Source: Jeotgalicoccus aerolatus
GTDB taxonomy: Bacteria > Bacillota > Bacilli > Staphylococcales > Salinicoccaceae
DNA: 64,000 nucleotides
Reading direction: 5' to 3'
Assembly (NCBI RefSeq): GCF_014635205.1
Contig: NZ_BMCN01000001.1
Location: 434,001 to 498,000 of the forward strand
Part shown: in pieces, positions 34,551 to 44,246 of the stretch
Layout: each line of letters opens with the position of its first letter
How positions within the stretch are numbered: position 1 is the stretch's first letter
Made by a program: the position numbers and the translations under genes
The notes under the pieces: generated by a model
Seen by the model: only the letters and a program-made list of their open reading frames with translations
Databases searched by the model: none
What the model was told of the DNA's origin: nothing

Positions 34551-35960
34551 TTAATTTGCTTCGTCGACGAGGATCTGCAGCTCTTTATCTTCTATCGGAG
34601 AGTCAAGCTGATCTATGGCTTTATTCATATTTTCATAGTCCTGAACTTTTCTGTATTCCAGTATTTTTTCTATGGCTGCCAGTTCATTCGACGGGTCCAT
34701 TTCATAGCTCTTATCCACATACTCCTGCCCTTTTTCTTCATTGCCGCTTTCACGGTATAATTCGCCGAGTATATAGTAGGTCATATCAGTTGCGACTTCT
34801 TTGTTAATTGAATTATTTACAACCTGCAATGCCTGGTCGTACTCTTCATTTTCATAATAGTACATTGCTTCATCATCCATGGGATGGATGGATGTTTGCT
34901 GGTTCATACCGTAATGGCTGAACATTGTAAACAAAATAAGTACAATTAAGGCGATAATTGTACATTTAATTTTAACTTTCCTAAAGTTGAAAATGACACC
35001 GAGCAGCAGTCCAATGATTAGTCCGCCGATATGTGCATAATGATTAATATTTGCCGTAAACATAGATAAGGCTGAAACTACTGCAAATACAACGATAATC
35101 TGGATTATTAATTTTACTTTGATTTTTCTAGTGAGTAATAAATACATAATAATTAATCCCAGCAGTCCGTATACAGCTCCGCTGGCACCGAGTGAAATAC
35201 CCTCGGTAATAAAAACGAGCGAAAACAGGCTGGCAATCGTCCCTGATGCCAGATAAGTAATCAATAAGTGCCATGGTGTATAAATACCTTCCACGAATTT
35301 ACCGAGTATATACAGGGCAAATATATTAACTAGAAAATGGCTGATACCGGCATGTAAGAAAGTGCTGGTGACGAGCCTGTAGTATTCACCTGATGATACC
35401 TCGTAGTGACTGACTGCTAATAGATTGGTCAGTTCATCTGTATGAAACAGATGAATAAAGATTAAGTTGATTAAGAGAACGATTGTATTTAAAGTAACGA
35501 GCAGAAGCGTCATCGGTGTAAACTTAATCATATATTTTTCAAAAGGATGACGGGACATCAGTCTGCGTTTATAAAAACTGTCATCTTTCGTTTTTTTATA
35601 TTTCAGATCAATTTTGTAAAATGGATTTGAGATAATTTGTTCCAGATTTTTAACGGTGCGGTGATTCACCCGCAGCGTTTTTGATTTAAACTTCCTTGTA
35701 AACTTTTTATCTGTCAGATGATATAAATTTATCGTTTTAACTTTAAATCCTGCAGTACGGCTAAGGTTATCCTGAGAATCGAATATGTTATCAGTTATCG
35801 CTTCGAGCTCACTGTCAGTTAAGTCCAGGTCGATTAGACATAAGAGTGTTTTCTTTTTAATATCTTTTAGCCAGATAATTTCAGTCGAGCTGTCGTAGTG
35901 AAGAAAATCATAATTTGTATACTTTGCAACTTCAAAGGCTGCCTGCCATTTATTCTTCAT
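34551..35960 (-). CDS. gluP: Rhomboid family serine protease with TPR tail (GluP/YqgP)
   Basis: 469-aa intramembrane protease. Order: an N-terminal cytosolic domain (about residues 1-145); six to seven spans carrying the catalytic Ser in ISLGASGAVYG and His in INHYAHIGG, with HAGISHFLVNIFALYILG as the oxyanion/structural loop; then TPR-like repeats (about 375-469). B. subtilis YqgP cleaves the MgtE transporter and assists membrane protein quality control. The start overlaps the end of the folate gene by 11 bp, and the order with YqgN is conserved. Confidence 0.92.
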   Translation of the reverse strand: MKNKWQAAFEVAKYTNYDFLHYDSSTEIIWLKDIKKKTLLCLIDLDLTDSELEAITDNIFDSQDNLSRTAGFKVKTINLYHLTDKKFTRKFKSKTLRVNHRTVKNLEQIISNPFYKIDLKYKKTKDDSFYKRRLMSRHPFEKYMIKFTPMTLLLVTLNTIVLLINLIFIHLFHTDELTNLLAVSHYEVSSGEYYRLVTSTFLHAGISHFLVNIFALYILGKFVEGIYTPWHLLITYLASGTIASLFSLVFITEGISLGASGAVYGLLGLIIMYLLLTRKIKVKLIIQIIVVFAVVSALSMFTANINHYAHIGGLIIGLLLGVIFNFRKVKIKCTIIALIVLILFTMFSHYGMNQQTSIHPMDDEAMYYYENEEYDQALQVVNNSINKEVATDMTYYILGELYRESGNEEKGQEYVDKSYEMDPSNELAAIEKILEYRKVQDYENMNKAIDQLDSPIEDKELQILVDEAN

Positions 35961-36522
35961 TATCTCTCACTTCTTTTGTCCTTAAAATTTCTTTGTCTGT
36001 AATTAGAATGTCTACAGGCAGATCATGCGGCTGGACGATTGTTTCTCCCAGCTGCTCACTAAAAATTACAGAAGCAGTATCTCCTTTGAAAGTCGTTAAA
36101 AAGCGATCATAGAATCCGCCGCCGTAGCCAATACGGTAACCGTCAGTACTGAAAACCAGCCCAGGGACGATTAAAAGATCTACATTATTATTTACAGCTG
36201 CATCTGTATTTGGAATGGGTATACCCTTTTCATCACTGCCGACTTCGTCTCTCGAAGTCAGACGGTGAAAAGTCATAGACTTGTCATCATAGTGACACTG
36301 TGGTGAATACACTTCGATGTTAAGTTGAATCATTTCGTCAATTAACTTCCATGTATTATATTCTATTTTCATAGGCAGTACGATGCCGACGCTGCTGTAC
36401 TCCTTATGTTTAATGAATTCTAAGGCGTTCGCTGTAATGCTGTTTTCAGCTTCTAATCTGTTGTCTTCAGATATTGACTTTAACACCTTGATCATATTCT
36501 GACGTATTTCTTTTTTAGTCAT
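35950..36522 (-). CDS. yqgN: 5-formyltetrahydrofolate cyclo-ligase
   Basis: 190-aa ATP-dependent enzyme converting 5-formyl-THF to 5,10-methenyl-THF. An N-terminal basic segment (TKKEIRQNMIKVLKSI), the folate/ATP motif IGYGGGFYDRFL and the C-terminal DLPVDILITDKEI are diagnostic. GGGGGG sits 8 nt before the ATG. Cotranscribed with the rhomboid gene. Confidence 0.92.
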   Translation of the reverse strand: MTKKEIRQNMIKVLKSISEDNRLEAENSITANALEFIKHKEYSSVGIVLPMKIEYNTWKLIDEMIQLNIEVYSPQCHYDDKSMTFHRLTSRDEVGSDEKGIPIPNTDAAVNNNVDLLIVPGLVFSTDGYRIGYGGGFYDRFLTTFKGDTASVIFSEQLGETIVQPHDLPVDILITDKEILRTKEVRDNEE

Positions 36523-36575
36523 AAAAATTCCCCCCGCTAATATTTTTACGCATACAGTTATTCTATATGAATATA

Positions 36576-36601
36576 GAAAAAACCTCCAGAATAACTGGAG
36601 G
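36576..36601 (-). terminator. Terminator of the pst-phoU operon
   Basis: CCTCCAG/CTGGAGG stem just after the phoU stop, followed on the minus strand by TTTTTTC. Confidence 0.85.
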
Positions 36602-36609
36602 CTTGATAG

Positions 36610-37263
36610 TTACTGATATTTATTCTTTTCGTATTGTTCACCCGTCTGGATGAAATATATGTGCTCAGCAATACTTTTAATGTGATCGCCGATACGTTCC
36701 AGATATTTTGCTGTCAGCTGTATTTGGCCGGTTAAAAATGCATCCGATTCTTCAAATATATCGGAAGTCGTAATTTGAACAAACACTGCATCGATATCCT
36801 GATCCCGCGTGATGATTTCATGAAGCAGATCAATATCCTTTTCTTTAAATGCTGTGTATACATCTTCCAGCATTAGTGAAGCCAGCCGCTCCATCGTTTT
36901 AAAACGGAGAAGCGTACGCTCATTTGTAATCTTAATGCGCTTTCTGACTTCGGCAATGTTGCCAATATTATCACCGATACGCTCGAGATCATCAGCGATT
37001 TTAATGCATGAAATAATCAGTCTTAAATCGCTGGCCACTGGTGCCTGTGTTGTAATTAAATTAATAGAATGTGCATTAATAGCTGCTTCCATCTTATTAA
37101 TCTCAACATCAGCTTTAACTAAATTTCTGGCTTCTTCTATATCATCCGCAACTAGAATTTCAACAGCTCTGGCCAATCTTTTATGACATTCTTTACCAAG
37201 TTTAATACATTCGCTGATCAGTGATTCAAGTTCATCCTGGAACTTCTCACGATAGACAGTCAT
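36610..37263 (-). CDS. phoU: Phosphate signalling protein PhoU
   Basis: 217-aa protein of two three-helix PhoU repeats with the metal-binding motif ADDLERIGDNIGNI in the first and KYLERIGDHIKSIAEHIYF in the second. It links the Pst transporter to the phosphate-sensing two-component system and restrains uptake when phosphate is plentiful. It lies 3 bp after the pstB stop with no strong RBS of its own, so translation is likely coupled. Last gene of pstSCAB-phoU. Confidence 0.93.
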   Translation of the reverse strand: MTVYREKFQDELESLISECIKLGKECHKRLARAVEILVADDIEEARNLVKADVEINKMEAAINAHSINLITTQAPVASDLRLIISCIKIADDLERIGDNIGNIAEVRKRIKITNERTLLRFKTMERLASLMLEDVYTAFKEKDIDLLHEIITRDQDIDAVFVQITTSDIFEESDAFLTGQIQLTAKYLERIGDHIKSIAEHIYFIQTGEQYEKNKYQ

Positions 37264-37266
37264 ATT

Positions 37267-38109
37267 TTAACCGAATCTGCCGGAAACGTAATCTTCCGTA
37301 CGTTTGTCAGAAGGGTTTTCAAAAATAACATTCGTATCATCTGATTCAACAACATAACCTTGGTAGAAGAAAGAAGTTCTGTCTGATACACGTGCAGCCT
37401 GCTGCATGTTGTGCGTTACGATAATAATGCTGTAGTCTTTTTTAAGTTCCTGCATTAAATCTTCAATTTTAGTCGTAGAAATCGGATCAAGTGCACTCGT
37501 CGGTTCATCCATTAGAATAACTTCGGGTTCAACAGCCAATGCACGTGCAATACAAATACGCTGTTGCTGTCCGCCTGATAATCCATATGCATTATCATTC
37601 AGACGATCTTTTACTTCGTCCCAGATTGAAGCGCTGCGCAATGATTTTTCTACTACTTCATCAAGAATAGATTTCTTTTTAATACCGTGTACACGAGGAC
37701 CGTATGCAACATTGTCATAGATTGATTTAGGGAACGGGTTTGGTTTTTGGAAAACCATACCTACACGAGTTCTTAATTCTTCAACTGACATGCCGCTGTT
37801 GAAAATATCATCTCCGCGGAATTGGATTTCCCCTTCTGTACGAACAATTGGAACGAGTTCCGTCATACGGTTTAATGATTTAACAAAAGTTGATTTCCCG
37901 CAGCCTGATGGTCCAATAATTGCATTGATATCATTTTCATGGAAAGTCAGATTGATATCTTGAAGAGCGTGATTATCACCGTACCAGAGATTAAAGTTTT
38001 TAGACTGGAAAACAATCTCTTTGTCCTCCTGAATAATTGAATCTCTTTTATCATTTTGCGGCTGTGTATTTTCTTTTACTGTAGTTTTGACACTTTTTAG
38101 TTCTGCCAT
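37267..38109 (-). CDS. pstB: Phosphate ABC transporter ATP-binding protein PstB
   Basis: 280-aa ABC ATPase. Walker [10 protein letters not shown], signature [15 protein letters not shown], Walker [14 protein letters not shown], and H-loop [15 protein letters not shown]. The first 30 residues (to [10 protein letters not shown]) form a polar extension before the NFNLWYGD start of the conserved domain. AAAGGAG precedes the ATG. Only one pstB copy is present, unlike B. subtilis with two. Confidence 0.94.
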   Translation of the reverse strand: MAELKSVKTTVKENTQPQNDKRDSIIQEDKEIVFQSKNFNLWYGDNHALQDINLTFHENDINAIIGPSGCGKSTFVKSLNRMTELVPIVRTEGEIQFRGDDIFNSGMSVEELRTRVGMVFQKPNPFPKSIYDNVAYGPRVHGIKKKSILDEVVEKSLRSASIWDEVKDRLNDNAYGLSGGQQQRICIARALAVEPEVILMDEPTSALDPISTTKIEDLMQELKKDYSIIIVTHNMQQAARVSDRTSFFYQGYVVESDDTNVIFENPSDKRTEDYVSGRFG

Positions 38110-38129
38110 ATATAAAACTCCTTTAATGA

Positions 38130-39008
38130 TTAATATCTTTTAGAAAACTTATTACGTATGAAAATTGCGACTGAGTTCATTAGAAGCAGGATCACAAGCA
38201 GTACGATAATACCTGCGGCTGCAATATATTGGAACTCCTCAGCTGGCATTTTAACCCAGCTGTAAATCTGCATCGGCATTGCCTGGAATGAATCTAAAAC
38301 ACTTGTCGGTGTGACGAGCAGTGTCGTCGGCACCCCGATAACAACAAGCGGTGCTGTCTCACCAATTGCACGTGATAGTGCAAGAATAATACCAGTAATG
38401 ATACCAGGTATTGCGGCAGGTAAAATGATTCTTGATACTGTCTGCCATTTAGTTGCGCCCATACCGACTGAGGCTTCTCGCACTGATTCAGGAACTGCAC
38501 GAATCGCTTCCTGTGCTGAAACAACGATAACCGGGAGGATCATTAAAGCAAGTGTTAATCCTGCAGCAAGCACAGAGTTGCCAAGCGCAAGCGCTCTAAC
38601 AAACATTGCGAGTCCTAAAAGACCGAATACTACGGATGGAACACCAGCAAGGTTAGAAATATTTATTTTAATGAAATCTGTAATTTTATTCTTTGGTGCA
38701 TATTCTTCTAAATACAATGCTGTACCGACTGATAAAATAATTGCAACTGGTGCAGTAACAAGCATCAGCCAAAGTGATCCGATTATTGCTCCGAAAAAAC
38801 CGGCATTTTCAGCTCTGCTCGAGTTGAAATTAGTCAGGAAGTCCATGTTCAGACGATCCCATCCATCCATCAGTGTATCTGCAATGAGAAGAATCAGTAC
38901 TGCCAGTCCAAACATTGTACAAAGAAAGAATAACCATTTTAAAATCTGGTTTCTAGATTGTCTGCCGGGACGCTTTTTAGCGATAACATCTTTATCTATC
39001 AACGTCAT
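38130..39008 (-). CDS. pstA: Phosphate ABC transporter permease PstA
   Basis: 292-aa membrane permease with six predicted spans and the EAA coupling loop ([26 protein letters not shown] in part). [15 protein letters not shown] is the conserved PstA segment. It starts 2 bp after the pstC stop, with AAGGAGG inside the end of pstC. Pairs with PstC to form the channel. Confidence 0.93.
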   Translation of the reverse strand: MTLIDKDVIAKKRPGRQSRNQILKWLFFLCTMFGLAVLILLIADTLMDGWDRLNMDFLTNFNSSRAENAGFFGAIIGSLWLMLVTAPVAIILSVGTALYLEEYAPKNKITDFIKINISNLAGVPSVVFGLLGLAMFVRALALGNSVLAAGLTLALMILPVIVVSAQEAIRAVPESVREASVGMGATKWQTVSRIILPAAIPGIITGIILALSRAIGETAPLVVIGVPTTLLVTPTSVLDSFQAMPMQIYSWVKMPAEEFQYIAAAGIIVLLVILLLMNSVAIFIRNKFSKRY

Positions 39009-39010
39009 GC

Positions 39011-39937
39011 TTAGTAATCCTCCTTGTATCTGTTAGTGAACCATGCTGCGATGATATTCATTAATAATGTCATTACGAATAATGCCATACCTACCGCAAA
39101 CAGGCTGTAGTATAAGTTTGTACCGAATGCAGCGTCACCTGAAGTGATCTGAACGATAAATCCGGTCATCGTCTGCAGCGGCTCTGTCACATCGAAACTT
39201 GCGTTAGGAGTAGAACCTGCGGCAATAGATACGATCATTGTTTCACCAATTGCACGTGAGATCGCAAGTACAAATGAAGCGATAATACCTGAAAATGCAG
39301 CTGGGATAACTACTCTAATTGTTGTTTCAAGACGTGTAGCACCCATTCCTAATGAGCCTTCTCGCATTGAAGCCGGTACTGAACTCATTGCATCTTCACT
39401 AAGACTTGCAATCATAGGAATAATCATAATACCAACAACTATACCTGCTGATACTGCATTGTATAAACCAAAACCGCTGTATATTGATTGGAGGATCGGG
39501 TTTACAAAGTTAATTGCAAAGAACCCGTAAACTACGGTTGGAATACCTGCAAGTACTTCTAAAATAGGTTTAATAATACGTCTGACTTTTTCAGTTGCGT
39601 ATTCACTTAAGTAAATGGCAGCACCTAGACCGATTGGCACAGCAATGATGACTGCTATTATTACAATTTTAAGCGTGCCCATAATAAGCGCCCATATTCC
39701 CCATTCACCATCACCTACGTACGGCTGCCAGGTTGCTGAAGTCAGGAATTCAGTAATTGGCACTCTGCTGAAAAACTCTAGTGATTCTGTAATAAGGGTT
39801 ACTAAAATTCCAATTGTTGCAAGAACGGAAACCAAAGTAATTAATATTAAAATGACTGGAATAATTTTCTCGAACACATTGGATTTGTTTCGTGTATTTT
39901 TTACGATTTGATCTCTGATTTTATTATTGCTCATCAT
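39011..39937 (-). CDS. pstC: Phosphate ABC transporter permease PstC
   Basis: 308-aa permease with six spans; EAA-like loop REGSLGMGATRLETTIRVVI and VLAISRAIGETMIVSIAAG. Two adjacent ATGs (39937 and 39934) follow GAGAGG; the second has better spacing. It is separated from pstS by a hairpin terminator that probably lowers its expression relative to the binding protein. Confidence 0.93.
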   Translation of the reverse strand: MMSNNKIRDQIVKNTRNKSNVFEKIIPVILILITLVSVLATIGILVTLITESLEFFSRVPITEFLTSATWQPYVGDGEWGIWALIMGTLKIVIIAVIIAVPIGLGAAIYLSEYATEKVRRIIKPILEVLAGIPTVVYGFFAINFVNPILQSIYSGFGLYNAVSAGIVVGIMIIPMIASLSEDAMSSVPASMREGSLGMGATRLETTIRVVIPAAFSGIIASFVLAISRAIGETMIVSIAAGSTPNASFDVTEPLQTMTGFIVQITSGDAAFGTNLYYSLFAVGMALFVMTLLMNIIAAWFTNRYKEDY

Positions 39938-39950
39938 AAGCCTCTCTTTA

Positions 39951-39987
39951 CTTTAAAAATGGACGGGATAAAAGCCTCCCCGTCCAT
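39951..39987 (-). terminator. Intra-operon terminator between pstS and pstC
   Basis: ATGGACGGG/CCCGTCCAT 9-bp stem (39959-39987) followed on the minus strand by TTTTTAAAG. Likely a partial terminator, since no separate promoter is evident for pstC. Confidence 0.75.
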
Positions 39988-40008
39988 TTGTTATAAGATT
40001 TTATTTTC

Positions 40009-41070
40009 TTATTGTTCTAAGTTTGGAAGTTTAGCAAGTTCTTCTTCAAGCGCTGCGTCTTCAAGAGGTACATATCCAACTTCCTCAGCTGCTGATTGTG
40101 AATTTTTAAGAGTGAATTCCATGAATGTGTGGAAAGTTTCATTCTCTTCTAATACAGCATTATCAGCATATACGTATAGTGGACGAGATAATGGATAAGA
40201 GAAGTCCATTACATTTTCAAATGAAGGTTCAACAGCTTCTTCGCTGTCAGGACCTGAAATTGAAACTGCTTTAAGTGAATCTTGGTTTTCCTGGTAGAAA
40301 CTGTAACCGAAGAAACCAATTGCATTTTCGTCTCCAACTACTGATGAAACAACTTGGTTAGTATCCTGGATAAGCTGACCTTGAACGCCCTCTTCTTCCA
40401 TTACTTCTTCATTGAAAAAGTCGTGAGTACCATGTGACTGGTCTGGACCGTATGCAGTGATCGGTTCTTCAGGGAAGTCTTCACGAACATCTGACCAGTT
40501 AGTCGCTTCGCCGCTGTAGATCATTTTAAGTTCTTCGAACGTTAAATCTTCTACAAAGTCGTTAGCCGGGTTAACTGCTACAGTTAAACCGTCAGTAGCT
40601 ACTAGGAATTCTGTCCATTCGATTCCAGCTTCTTCAAGAGCATCAATTTCTTCCTGCTCAATACCGCGTGATGCGTTAGCAAATTGTGCTGAACCTTCGA
40701 TTAACGCACTGAAACCTGATCCAGTTCCGTTACCTCCAAGTTCAACTGCCACACCGTGGTCTGCGTTAAAGTCTTCAACTAAAAGGTTAAGTATAGGGAA
40801 TACTGTAGATGAACCTTCACCAGCGATTTGCTCGTCATCTTCGTTTACAGTACCTGTAACTTCTGCAGATGAGCCGCCTTCAGCGCTTTCGTCTTCAGTA
40901 TCTTCCTCAGTAGATTCTTCAGTACTTTCTTCAGTACCTTCGCTTTCTGTACCTTCTTCAGTTGACGCATCTTCACTGCCAGTGTCTTCTTCTGATCCTG
41001 AGTCAGAACAAGCCGCTAAAATGAACATTAAACTCATTAGTAGCGCAGCAAGAAACAAATTCTTCTTCAT
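40009..41070 (-). CDS. pstS: Phosphate-binding lipoprotein PstS
   Basis: 353-aa extracellular binding protein. The lipoprotein signal ends in ILAAC (Cys about 21), then comes an unusually long acidic linker of Ser/Glu/Asp/Thr (about residues 22-75), and then the periplasmic-binding-protein fold. Phosphate-contact motifs are GEGSSTVFPI and GTGSGFSALIEGSAQFANASR, with GPDQSHGTHDFF later. GGAGG precedes the ATG. Upstream lie four Pho-box hexamers. Confidence 0.93.
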   Translation of the reverse strand: MKKNLFLAALLMSLMFILAACSDSGSEEDTGSEDASTEEGTESEGTEESTEESTEEDTEDESAEGGSSAEVTGTVNEDDEQIAGEGSSTVFPILNLLVEDFNADHGVAVELGGNGTGSGFSALIEGSAQFANASRGIEQEEIDALEEAGIEWTEFLVATDGLTVAVNPANDFVEDLTFEELKMIYSGEATNWSDVREDFPEEPITAYGPDQSHGTHDFFNEEVMEEEGVQGQLIQDTNQVVSSVVGDENAIGFFGYSFYQENQDSLKAVSISGPDSEEAVEPSFENVMDFSYPLSRPLYVYADNAVLEENETFHTFMEFTLKNSQSAAEEVGYVPLEDAALEEELAKLPNLEQ

Positions 41071-41132
41071 AGCTAAAATTCCTCCAATTAGTATCTAGTA
41101 ATTTATCTTACATTCATATTCTAGAGTACTAT

Positions 41133-41171
41133 TGTAAATATAAAATTAATTGATTGTTAAGGTTATGTAAA
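41133..41171 (-). promoter_or_regulatory. Pho box: four TT(A/T)ACA-like hexamers at 11-bp spacing
   Basis: On the minus strand: TTTACA (41171-41166), TTAACA (41160-41155), TTAATT (41149-41144), TTTACA (41138-41133). The exact 11-bp step is the known geometry of PhoP binding sites in Bacillus. It lies about 60-100 bp before pstS, so phosphate-starvation control is strongly suggested. Confidence 0.8.
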
Positions 41172-41172
41172 T

Positions 41173-41212
41173 ATAGAAAAAAGGCATTAAATCAATTGAT
41201 TTAATGCCTTTT
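41173..41212 (-). terminator. Palindromic terminator of the PBP gene
   Basis: Perfect 34-bp palindrome 41179-41212 (arm AAAAGGCATTAAATCAA), with TTTTTTC following on the minus strand. It ends the PBP transcript immediately before the Pho box. Confidence 0.85.
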
Positions 41213-41216
41213 AAGA

Positions 41217-43400
41217 CTAATAACTGCCATATTCTAATTGAGTATAGAAATCTTCTGCATCGTAATTATATAGAGGTTTACTTTCCTGACCATAGTACAG
41301 TTCGTAGTATTTCTCTATAACATCCTGCCCCATATACTGTGCAGGGAAGAAGGGAACGGTACTCGGCATAGTCGGGAATATTATAGAAAATGCCATGTCC
41401 GGTTGATCGTACGGTGCATATCCGAGATAAGTCTGATTCAGTACGGGATCGCCGTCACGGAAGCTTTCTGCTGTACCCGTTTTGCCGGCAGCCTTAGGTT
41501 CTAAATCGTGATAAGCATCCCAGCCTGTGCCGTACATATCTCTGCTCTCATCATGCGTATTGAATACATCGTAAAAACCATTTTGAATCTGATTCAGCTG
41601 GTTATCAGTCATCGGAATGGTATTTAAAACATTTGTCCCGTATGAATTCAAGACAGGTCCTTTATCATTTGCGTTGCTGCCTCTGACTTCTTTAGCTAAA
41701 TGCTGCTGGACGCGTTTGCCGTCTGCAGCAAAAGTAGACATGTACTGAGACAGCTGCAGCGCAGTATACGTGTCATACTGTCCGATACTTAAGTACAGAT
41801 AGTTCATAGGGTTCGTCAGCTGAGGTGACAGGCCGATTGCTTCATTTGGAAGATCGATTCCGGTTGACACACCCAGTCCAAACTGATTTAGGCCGTTTCT
41901 TAAATCATAACCGGCTTCTGTAACATCGGTCGGCAGCGGCATATCGGCACTATATTGTTCTCCCATTAAAGCGAGGGCAATTTTGAACATGTAAGTGTTG
42001 GAAGAAACCATCAAGGCCCGCTGATCGTCTACCGGCACTTGATCATTACGGTTAAAGAAGGAGCTGACCGTATCAGTGCCGGCAAAAGTCATTGGTTCAT
42101 CGATCAAAGTTTCTCCGACGTCGAGTACATCTTCCTGGTAACCGGTTGCCACCGTCGCACCTTTTACAGATGAACCCGGTACATATGTGGCGGTCAGTGT
42201 GCCGTAATCATAATCGACAATATCACCGTCTTCATTAATATGTTTACCGACCATCGCCAAAATATCACCATTATTTGGATCTTGAACGACGAGCTGAACA
42301 GTGTCGATATATTCAGGAATAATCGTATAATCTATATCACCGTTCTCTTCGTCCATTTCAACAATTTCTTCAGCCATTTCACGGATGCCTGTCAGGTGAT
42401 GTTCTGCAATTTTCTCAAGCTCAAGCTGCAGTTCAATATCGATAGTTAAATATAAATCTTCACCGGCTTTACCTTCTTTGATTGTTTCTTCTCCTGTGAC
42501 TCTTCCCGACTTGTCAGTCGTATATTTAACTTGAGGTTTTTCACCGCGAAGAACATTCTCATACTGGAATTCTAAATAAGATTTACCTACTCTGTCATTT
42601 CTTGAGTAGCCGAGCGCCTGATAGTAATCAACGAGTTCACGCGGCAGTCCTTCTTCATTCGTTGACACTTCTCCAAGTACTGTACGCAGTGCTGCATCGT
42701 AAGGGTAATTTCTCTGCCAGTCTAGACCGGTTGAAATTCCTGCCAGCTGTTCTAAATCTTCATTAACACGAGCAAATTCTTCCTCTGTAACATCTTCACT
42801 TTTTACAATGACAGGATTCAGCTCGCTGGCTGAGGCCATTTGAACATAAACTGCAATGACGTTAAGATCTTCTTCATTTAAAACTGAATTTGCAAATTCT
42901 TCATCGATAGTGCTGTATGCATCTTCATTAAACTCATTTTGAGATATTCCGCCGTTTTCAAGCAGCGTCACTTGTTCCGGCATGATTGCTGACAATTCAC
43001 CGGGATAGTTGTTAATAATGTAATCCTGCTTATCTCTAAGCGACAGTGTCTCAGTGTCCATTTGAATGTATGAGCTGAGGCTTTCAGCAACATCCATTAT
43101 TTCAAAATTTGACATATTTCTGTGTCTTGTAAAGTAAATTGCTTTTTCTGCTGTATTGCCGACGAGTAGATTACCGTTGCGGTCATATATTTCACCGCGG
43201 GGGACACTCTGATTGATTTCGACATATTGAGCATTCTCAACCTGTTCCTGATATGTATCACCGAGAACAATTTGCAAATAGCCGAGCCGTATAATTAATA
43301 CTAGAAATAAAAGAAAAATAATCAGCATAATTATATTAATACGCGACCGCAGCACTTGTTTATTGATTGCATCTAAGCTTTTAATTTTTGCTCGTTTCAA
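41217..43400 (-). CDS. Class B penicillin-binding protein (PBP3/PbpA-like)
   Basis: 727-aa monofunctional transpeptidase. An N-terminal membrane anchor (about residues 22-46) is followed by the dimerisation domain with VPRGEIYDRNGNLL, then the transpeptidase domain. Active-site motifs: SSVK (SxxK) in VPGSSVKGAT, SSN in VSSNTYMFK, and KTG in AGKTGTAES. The adjacency to sodA matches PBP3 of Staphylococcus and PbpA (YqgF) of Bacillus. The start is TTG 43400 with AAAGGG upstream; an in-frame stop just before rules out the nearby ATGs. The acidic insert EMAEEIVEMDEENGD is less common. Confidence 0.9.
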   Translation of the reverse strand: MKRAKIKSLDAINKQVLRSRINIIMLIIFLLFLVLIIRLGYLQIVLGDTYQEQVENAQYVEINQSVPRGEIYDRNGNLLVGNTAEKAIYFTRHRNMSNFEIMDVAESLSSYIQMDTETLSLRDKQDYIINNYPGELSAIMPEQVTLLENGGISQNEFNEDAYSTIDEEFANSVLNEEDLNVIAVYVQMASASELNPVIVKSEDVTEEEFARVNEDLEQLAGISTGLDWQRNYPYDAALRTVLGEVSTNEEGLPRELVDYYQALGYSRNDRVGKSYLEFQYENVLRGEKPQVKYTTDKSGRVTGEETIKEGKAGEDLYLTIDIELQLELEKIAEHHLTGIREMAEEIVEMDEENGDIDYTIIPEYIDTVQLVVQDPNNGDILAMVGKHINEDGDIVDYDYGTLTATYVPGSSVKGATVATGYQEDVLDVGETLIDEPMTFAGTDTVSSFFNRNDQVPVDDQRALMVSSNTYMFKIALALMGEQYSADMPLPTDVTEAGYDLRNGLNQFGLGVSTGIDLPNEAIGLSPQLTNPMNYLYLSIGQYDTYTALQLSQYMSTFAADGKRVQQHLAKEVRGSNANDKGPVLNSYGTNVLNTIPMTDNQLNQIQNGFYDVFNTHDESRDMYGTGWDAYHDLEPKAAGKTGTAESFRDGDPVLNQTYLGYAPYDQPDMAFSIIFPTMPSTVPFFPAQYMGQDVIEKYYELYYGQESKPLYNYDAEDFYTQLEYGSY

Positions 43401-43460
43401 ACCGCATCATACCCTTTTATAAAGTCCACATCATTTTAACATATTTATAAGCAGATAAGC

Positions 43461-43496
43461 CAAAATAAAAAAGACAGAGGATAAATCCCCTGTCTT
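43461..43496 (-). terminator. Terminator after sodA
   Basis: AAGACAG/CTGTCTT stem (43471-43496) extended by GG/CC pairs; TTTTTTATTTT follows on the minus strand. Confidence 0.85.
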
Positions 43497-43511
43497 CAAT
43501 ATATTACTGTA

Positions 43512-44114
43512 TTATTTAGCAGTTTGGTATAATTCGTTAACTTTATCCCAGTTTACTACGTTCCAAATCGCGCTTAAATATTCAGGGCGTTTGTTTTGGT
43601 ATTTAAGGTAGTAAGCGTGTTCCCAAACGTCAACACCAAATACTGGAGTTTTACCTTCAGATACAGGGTTGTCCTGGTTAGGCGTGCTAGTAATTTCTAA
43701 AGCACCGTTGTTAACAACCAGCCAAGCCCAGCCTGAACCGAAACGTCCAGCTGCTGCTGCTTCAAATTCTTCTTTAAATTTATCAACTGAACCGAATGCA
43801 GATTCGATTGCTTCTTTCAGCTCACCTGAAAGTTCTTTTTGTTCTGGTGAAAGTAATTCCCAGAATAATGAGTGGTTAAGGTGTCCCCCACCGTTATTAC
43901 GTACCGCAGTCTTGATGTTTTCTGGTACAGCGTCTAAGTTTTTAACAATTTCTTCGATAGATTTAGACTCGAGATCAGTACCTTTAACTGCGTCGTTTAA
44001 TTTTGTTACATAAGTGTTATGGTGCTTAGAGTGGTGAATCTCCATCGTTTCTTTGTCGATGTGTGGTTCTAAAGCATCATAAGCATATGGTAATTTTGGT
44101 AATTCAAAAGCCAT
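43512..44114 (-). CDS. sodA: Superoxide dismutase (Mn/Fe)
   Basis: 200-aa superoxide dismutase. Metal ligands: His in [12 protein letters not shown], His in [10 protein letters not shown], and Asp and His in [29 protein letters not shown] with GSGWAW and a Gly-Gln-free Mn/Fe loop do not by themselves fix the metal. GAAGGGAG precedes the ATG. A strong promoter lies upstream and the gene is divergent from the DUF1189 gene. Confidence 0.95.
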   Translation of the reverse strand: MAFELPKLPYAYDALEPHIDKETMEIHHSKHHNTYVTKLNDAVKGTDLESKSIEEIVKNLDAVPENIKTAVRNNGGGHLNHSLFWELLSPEQKELSGELKEAIESAFGSVDKFKEEFEAAAAGRFGSGWAWLVVNNGALEITSTPNQDNPVSEGKTPVFGVDVWEHAYYLKYQNKRPEYLSAIWNVVNWDKVNELYQTAK

Positions 44115-44150
44115 AATTAAAAATCTCCCTTCAAAATTGTTTACATCCTA

Positions 44151-44179
44151 AATATAGCAATTTGATGTTAAAATAACAA
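44151..44179 (-). promoter_or_regulatory. Putative sodA promoter
   Basis: TTGTTA (44179-44174), a 17-bp spacer and TATATT (44156-44151) on the minus strand. Confidence 0.6.
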
Positions 44180-44246
44180 TTAGATTGCTTAATGTTTTAT
44201 TAAATAAGACTAAGGTCTTATTATTTCACTTATTAAGGATGAGAGA

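Noticed and set aside
38311..39036. 241-aa plus-strand ORF
   Set aside because: Lies wholly antisense to pstA (and its junction with pstC), has no RBS and no recognisable domain; an open shadow frame of a permease.
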